From Acanthococcus lagerstroemiae (Eukaryota; Arthropoda; Insecta; Hemiptera; Eriococcidae): a stretch of DNA of 64,000 bases. The position numbers and the translations under genes were made by a program. This document shows, piece by piece, positions 60,179 to 64,000 of the stretch; within the stretch, counting starts at the first letter, position 1, and each line of letters starts with the position of its first letter. The stretch spans positions 69,614,101-69,678,100 of the forward strand of contig CM063106.1 in the NCBI GenBank assembly GCA_031841125.1. Direction: 5' to 3'. The notes under the pieces are model-generated. The model was given only the letters and a program-made list of their open reading frames with translations. It had not been told where the DNA came from and made no database searches.

Positions 60179-60413
60179 TATTTTATATGTACAGAAAGTT
60201 TAGCTGTACAATGGGGGAAAAATAGAAACCAAGAATTTAGAGGAGAGTTATAGGGCAAAAGGTACCTTTTGTGTCATTGTGTACCACTTTACCTTAATCC
60301 GGCGAATGACTAAATTCCGCAAATTGAGGCAGCTTCAATTTTCAGGTGTTGTCAATTTCACGCAATCGGCTGCCCAATCTGCGTAAAACCGCGCATTTCA
60401 CGTAATCGGCAAG

Positions 60414-60622
60414 GGGTCCGGTTGGCTGAGTGGATAGCGCGCTGGTCTCGGAATCCGGAGGTCCCGGGTTCGAGCCCATGTTGCGACTCGGACCTAGGCC
60501 GGTTTTTCGGCAAGTAGAGAAGAGGGCTAAGACAGCCATAACAGTCTCCCCGTCGTCTCTGAGGTAATGCTCGAAAGGGCGGATCCCAGCGCTCGGACTG
60601 GAGCAAAATTAGAAAAAGAAAA
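60414..60622 (+). mobile_element. tRNA-derived SINE, copy 3
   Basis: It has the A box (TGGCTGAGTGGATAGC), B box (GGTTCGAGCCC), GACCTAGGCCGG, GAGAAGAGGGCTAAGAC and TAATGCTCGAAAGGGCGGAT. It has interrupted the right arm of the outer TIR element (CGTAATCGGCAAGG before, CGGCCTTGCGCATTTC after). Confidence 0.9.
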
Positions 60623-62269
60623 CGGCCTTGCGCATTTCATGAAATGAGCAATTTTTCTGCTCATTACACGGAATGCGCAATTTCACGAATTACCCGTAAT
60701 ATATACTAGAAATAATGAGAAGTTTATGTCTCTGAAATTGAGCATTCATTTAAGCGAGCTCGAATCCACCAGAACCAAAACTCCTAAATTTTATTCTATT
60801 TCTTTACAGATGAAAGGGTTCATATGTGAAAATTCTACACCGCTGAATGGGGTTGAGGCATACGAGGTGAGAAAAAGAGTGAAAGACACAAAGATTCCAA
60901 ATTCAATCATCCAAATCTCGTTTTTTAAGGTTAGTGGAATACGAAATAGATATCAAATAAGAATGCGCATCGTCGTGAAAACGATACTATATTTATTCAT
61001 GTGGCGGATCACAATACGAGCCGAGAACAGAAAAATTTCAGAAATCTTTGCTTCGGTATTTCTATCGCAGATACTGCACGATTCTTATCCGGTAAGATAA
61101 ATGTGAGGCGAACATGGTTCGCAATTCACGTGCCTGCTTACCCGTTTACGTATAACTCGCGATTTTACATCGTTTTTCCTGCATGTTCGTGTATACATCG
61201 AGGCCGATAATTTTCAGCAATACAAGTTTCCTTTGACAGCGGCAACTGTTGCAATTCTCACGTTTTGTGTACATAAGTACACCGATGTACGCAGTCTAAT
61301 TTTTTATTATTTTCATTCCATTGCTGCGTGGAAAGTATACACGTCAGACAAACCTCGATGCTCTTTATATCGTTTTCTGTTTACTGGCCCCAGGCGATGT
61401 GATGTCTTTTCGAGGGGGAATATCAAATGTACACCTCAAATGTTTCGATTTCTTGGTGTCGGCCAAACAAACTTTGCCAGCGTTGTATATTACATTTCCT
61501 CTGTTTACGAGTGCTAAATTCGATTTTCACCGAACCCGGTGTAGTTTCTTCTCTCACGAAGCTTATCTTTCAAACTGGGTAGCAAGCTCCGTCAGCTGTA
61601 TTGTTGCGTTTTAAGTACAGCAAGTTGAGCCGGAACAACACTTCAGCAGAGGAGTTAAGATGCTGGACTAACTAAACTGGTATTGCTATAAGGTAGACAT
61701 TTGGCCTAGCGACTATCCACTGTAATGGTTGCCAAGCACTGCCTTAATCGCGAGACGTCCCAGAGGCAAAACAAGGCGTCTCGAAGACGAAACTCCCAAA
61801 AGCCTTGGCACCGATAAGCTCAGAAAATTAAACAAGGGCGCACAGTTTTACTGCGTCTGAGGAGGCCACTCTAAAAGAATCATGTATTAGTCCGCGTACC
61901 TGGGCCTATAAAAAATATAAAAATGCTACCACAGCCACATACGCATGTCTATTCTAGAAAAGTTAGTACATTATTACCTATTCTTCAAATATAACAATTT
62001 TTGAACATTTGGACATCATTTGAATTGAAATGAACCGTTCTTTGTCGCAGGAATCTGGGTGTGAGAATTAGCTTCTGTTCAGTGGGGGAGACGTGCTGAT
62101 CAGCTCCTTAGGGAACTGCAGGTTACCAATTTCGAAGGGACGAGAAAGGGAGAAATAATTCCAAATTGTGAAGGAACGGAAGTGAATGGTCAGGTGCAAA
62201 GAAACGTAGCAAAAGTTGAAAATCAGATGGCCTGGCATCAATACAGCCTGGTGATCCGAAAACTGATTT

Positions 62270-63850
62270 AACATCTTCAAGTCTCTTCAATACTTGTTTG
62301 TGACTCTTCAAGACTTCTTTAAGGTTCTTGCAATGTTTTACATTTTTCTAAATATTCGAGAATGTTTAAGACTTTTTACAAATCTTACGGACTCTGTCAA
62401 CACTATCCCAAGCCCCGAGAGCTTTTAAAGATTTTTCAGATTCTTTGATATTTTCTGCACTTCTTTCAGAATCGTTGGGATATGTCTTTCATAACTACGT
62501 TACTTGTTTTAGACTCTGTTAGATTCGATTCAGCCTGTTTGATATCCATATGGATGGGATTAGAACTATCTAGGACTCTTTTAGTTTCTAAAATCTTGTT
62601 TAATATTTTTCAAGACTTCTGAGCGTATTTTTATTACTTCTAAGGATCATCGAGATTCGTTTCAAAACTATTCCTGGCTTGATTGAGATTTTCAAAGACT
62701 ATTCTCGAACTTATTAAGCCTAATTGAGACTTTTTATACTTATTCGAAGTCCTTTGAAAATCCAGACGAGTTGAAGATTCTTTGAGATTAATTAAGATTT
62801 TTCCAATCCTGCTTTAGATTTTTCAAGACTTTTAGGACTCGTACAAACATGACGAAAGCTTTTTGAGCCTATTCTATGATTCAATGAAACTTTTGAAACT
62901 CTTCCAGGCTAGTTGAATGCTTATAGAGCTGGGTTCAATATTTCTTGAGACTCTATAAGGTTTTCTAAACTTGTTTGTTTTAGTGTTGAGTCTTGAAAAG
63001 TCTTACATAGGTCTAAAAGGGTCTCGTAACATCTGAAAGACCTTGAAAAAGTCTTTGTAGAGAGTAAAATAATTATCTTAAACAAGTTCGAAAAAACTGT
63101 AGAAATAATCTGGGATCATTCTAAACGAGTCCTAAAAAATAAAGTACGCCTGACAGAATTTAAAAAATGTATGAAAATAGTGTATCCCCCTCCCCATCCG
63201 GGGAAAAAAGTGAAAGTACCCATTTTACAACTCATATCAGCGAGGCGAGTCTTAAAAGGAGTTTTGTGAAATGTGAAATCCTGGAAGTGTCTGAGAAAGT
63301 TTATGTAGAAAGTAGAGTAATAATCTTAAATCTGAAAAATGATTTACAGATAGACTGGAAAAATTCTGCAAGGGTCCTGCAGAGTAAAATAGTCTGAAAA
63401 AATTAAAAGTACGTGTGGAAATATATTCCTTCCTTCCCCTCTCTTTCCCGGAAAAAAGTTGAAAATACGTATTTCACTGCTTTTTAACGAGTCTTGAGTC
63501 TTACAAGAGCCCGAAAGAGTCTCAAAAATTTTTTATAGAGACTGAAATAATAATCTCGTACTGAATGAAAAGTTTTAGAGATGGCCTTGCAGGATTCCGG
63601 AAGAGTTGTGAAGAATAAAATAAGTCTAATTTTAAAAACTAGGAGGATGAAGAATTTTGAAAGAGTCTTCAAGAGTAAAATGTTTAAAAATATTTTAAAA
63701 AACACAAAAAAAAAATAGGAGTATATACTTCCGACCCCCCTCCCCTTCACCCAGGCCAGAATTTATAAAATATCAATTTGATTGCTTATCTTAACGAGTC
63801 TTGAAGGATCTAGTAAAAGTTTCGAAGAGTCTTAAAAAAAATCTTTGCAG
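62270..63850. repeat. GAGTCTT/AAGACTC-rich array with ~250-300-bp units
   Basis: The left part is rich in GACTCTTCAAGACTT-like phrases, the right part in the reverse (GAGTCTTGAAAGAGTC). In the right part, four units of about 235-310 bp can be set by AAAGT(C/T)TTTGTAGAGAGTAAAATAAT-like blocks near 63049, 63297, 63525 and 63838, each with a C-rich block (CCCCTCCCC) between. It looks like a satellite-like or foldback structure. Confidence 0.6.
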
Positions 63851-64000
63851 CGTTATGAACAGAAGCGCAAATAGGGCTCAGAACTGGGAGGGGAATTAAG
63901 CCCCCTTCTCATGAAGCAACCCACCGCATAATTTTCTTTGGTAATTTTTCAGTGTTGGAGGGGGGGGGGTCTATTTAGAAGTTTGAGGGGCTAAGCCTTC

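Larger units (their letters stand above)
58455..60293. mobile_element. TIR element flanked by TTAA, host of the mariner palindrome
   Basis: GGTAAGGTGCTACACAATGG at the left and, inverted, GGTAAAGTGGTACACAATGA at the right match at 17 of 20 bases; TTAA flanks both ends (58451-58454, 60294-60297). The motif GTACACAATGGCACA recurs inside (59130-59190). TTAA suggests a piggyBac-like target site, but a TA site with TIRs starting AAGGTAA is also possible. The coding-like stretch 58640-58812 is not recognised. Confidence 0.7.
55424..60699. mobile_element. outer element with TIRs around the nested cluster
   Basis: The left end (GCGTAATTCGTGAAATTGCTCATTCCGTGTAATG family, positions 55429-55500) and the inverted right end (60620-60697) agree for about 70 bp, including AGAAAAATTGCTCATTTCATG. 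Motifs such as CGTAATCGGCAAGG occur in both arms. The original was probably a MITE of a few hundred bases, later filled by a LINE, other DNA elements and a SINE. It begins right next to the foldback element that ends at 55415. Confidence 0.75.
28678..64000. other. probable upstream intron or 5' flank of Robo
   Basis: No host exon was recognised in 35 kb, including no Ig1-like or signal-peptide exon on the minus strand. The named elements account for about half. The following appear free of anything I can name: 28678-29070, 29320-29780, 31690-32060, 32240-34100, 34740-36100, 36620-36960, 38000-39720, 40390-43980, 46160-46660, 47110-47550, 47790-49500, 52320-53950 and 60700-62270. The parts at 32.8-33.5, 42.6-43.9 and 48.2-49.3 kb look unique rather than repetitive. 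Confidence 0.5.

Noticed and set aside
60726..61614. Plus-strand ORFs of 94-124 codons
   Set aside because: Composition is AT-rich and no domain could be seen.

Overview
This is AT-rich eukaryotic DNA, almost certainly from an insect. It has one multi-exon gene with GT-AG introns, exons richer in G+C than their introns, three tRNA-derived SINEs and many LINE, mariner, pogo, hAT and MITE remnants. The repeat profile and the protein fit a hemipteran (a whitefly, for example), but that placement is a weak inference.

The only gene I can identify with confidence lies on the minus strand. It is a roundabout (Robo) axon-guidance receptor, read from high to low coordinates. I assembled 16 exons from 28677 down to a stop codon at 987. 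In order they encode Ig2, Ig3, Ig4, Ig5, three fibronectin type III domains, a transmembrane helix, and a cytoplasmic tail with CC0-like (DYAEV), CC1-like (APYATT) and proline-rich CC2-like (LPPNPPP) motifs. The total is 3320 bp, about 1105 residues. The frame stays open across all 15 introns and every junction phase matches. The signal peptide and Ig1 exons were not found and should lie beyond the right edge, so 28.7-64 kb is probably one large upstream intron or 5' flank.

The introns are full of transposons. The introns at 20.4-26.9 kb and 11-20.2 kb hold a hAT MITE, SINE and RTE pieces, a palindromic element and several tandem repeats. A truncated RTE-clade LINE at 24.59-26.08 kb is bounded by a 15-bp target duplication and has its 5' part inverted, the pattern of twin priming.

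From 28.7 to 64 kb I see no host gene. The stretch contains a palindromic mariner derivative (29.8-30.7 kb), a 1-kb polypyrimidine tract (37 kb), a pogo/CENP-B-type DNA transposon with TIRs and TA target sites (44.4-45.8 kb) that abuts a retroposon with a 24-bp target duplication, and a LINE nested in another LINE (49.5-52.3 kb). A dense nest of elements follows at 53.96-60.70 kb. The right end is a long-unit tandem repeat (62.3-63.85 kb).

I found no evidence of a new biochemical system. The most unusual signal is the recurrence of large foldback (hairpin) elements. Two of them are inverted duplications of mariner transposase fragments with TA target sites; a third carries internal minisatellite-like arrays. 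All could form long dsRNA if transcribed within Robo pre-mRNA or its upstream intron.
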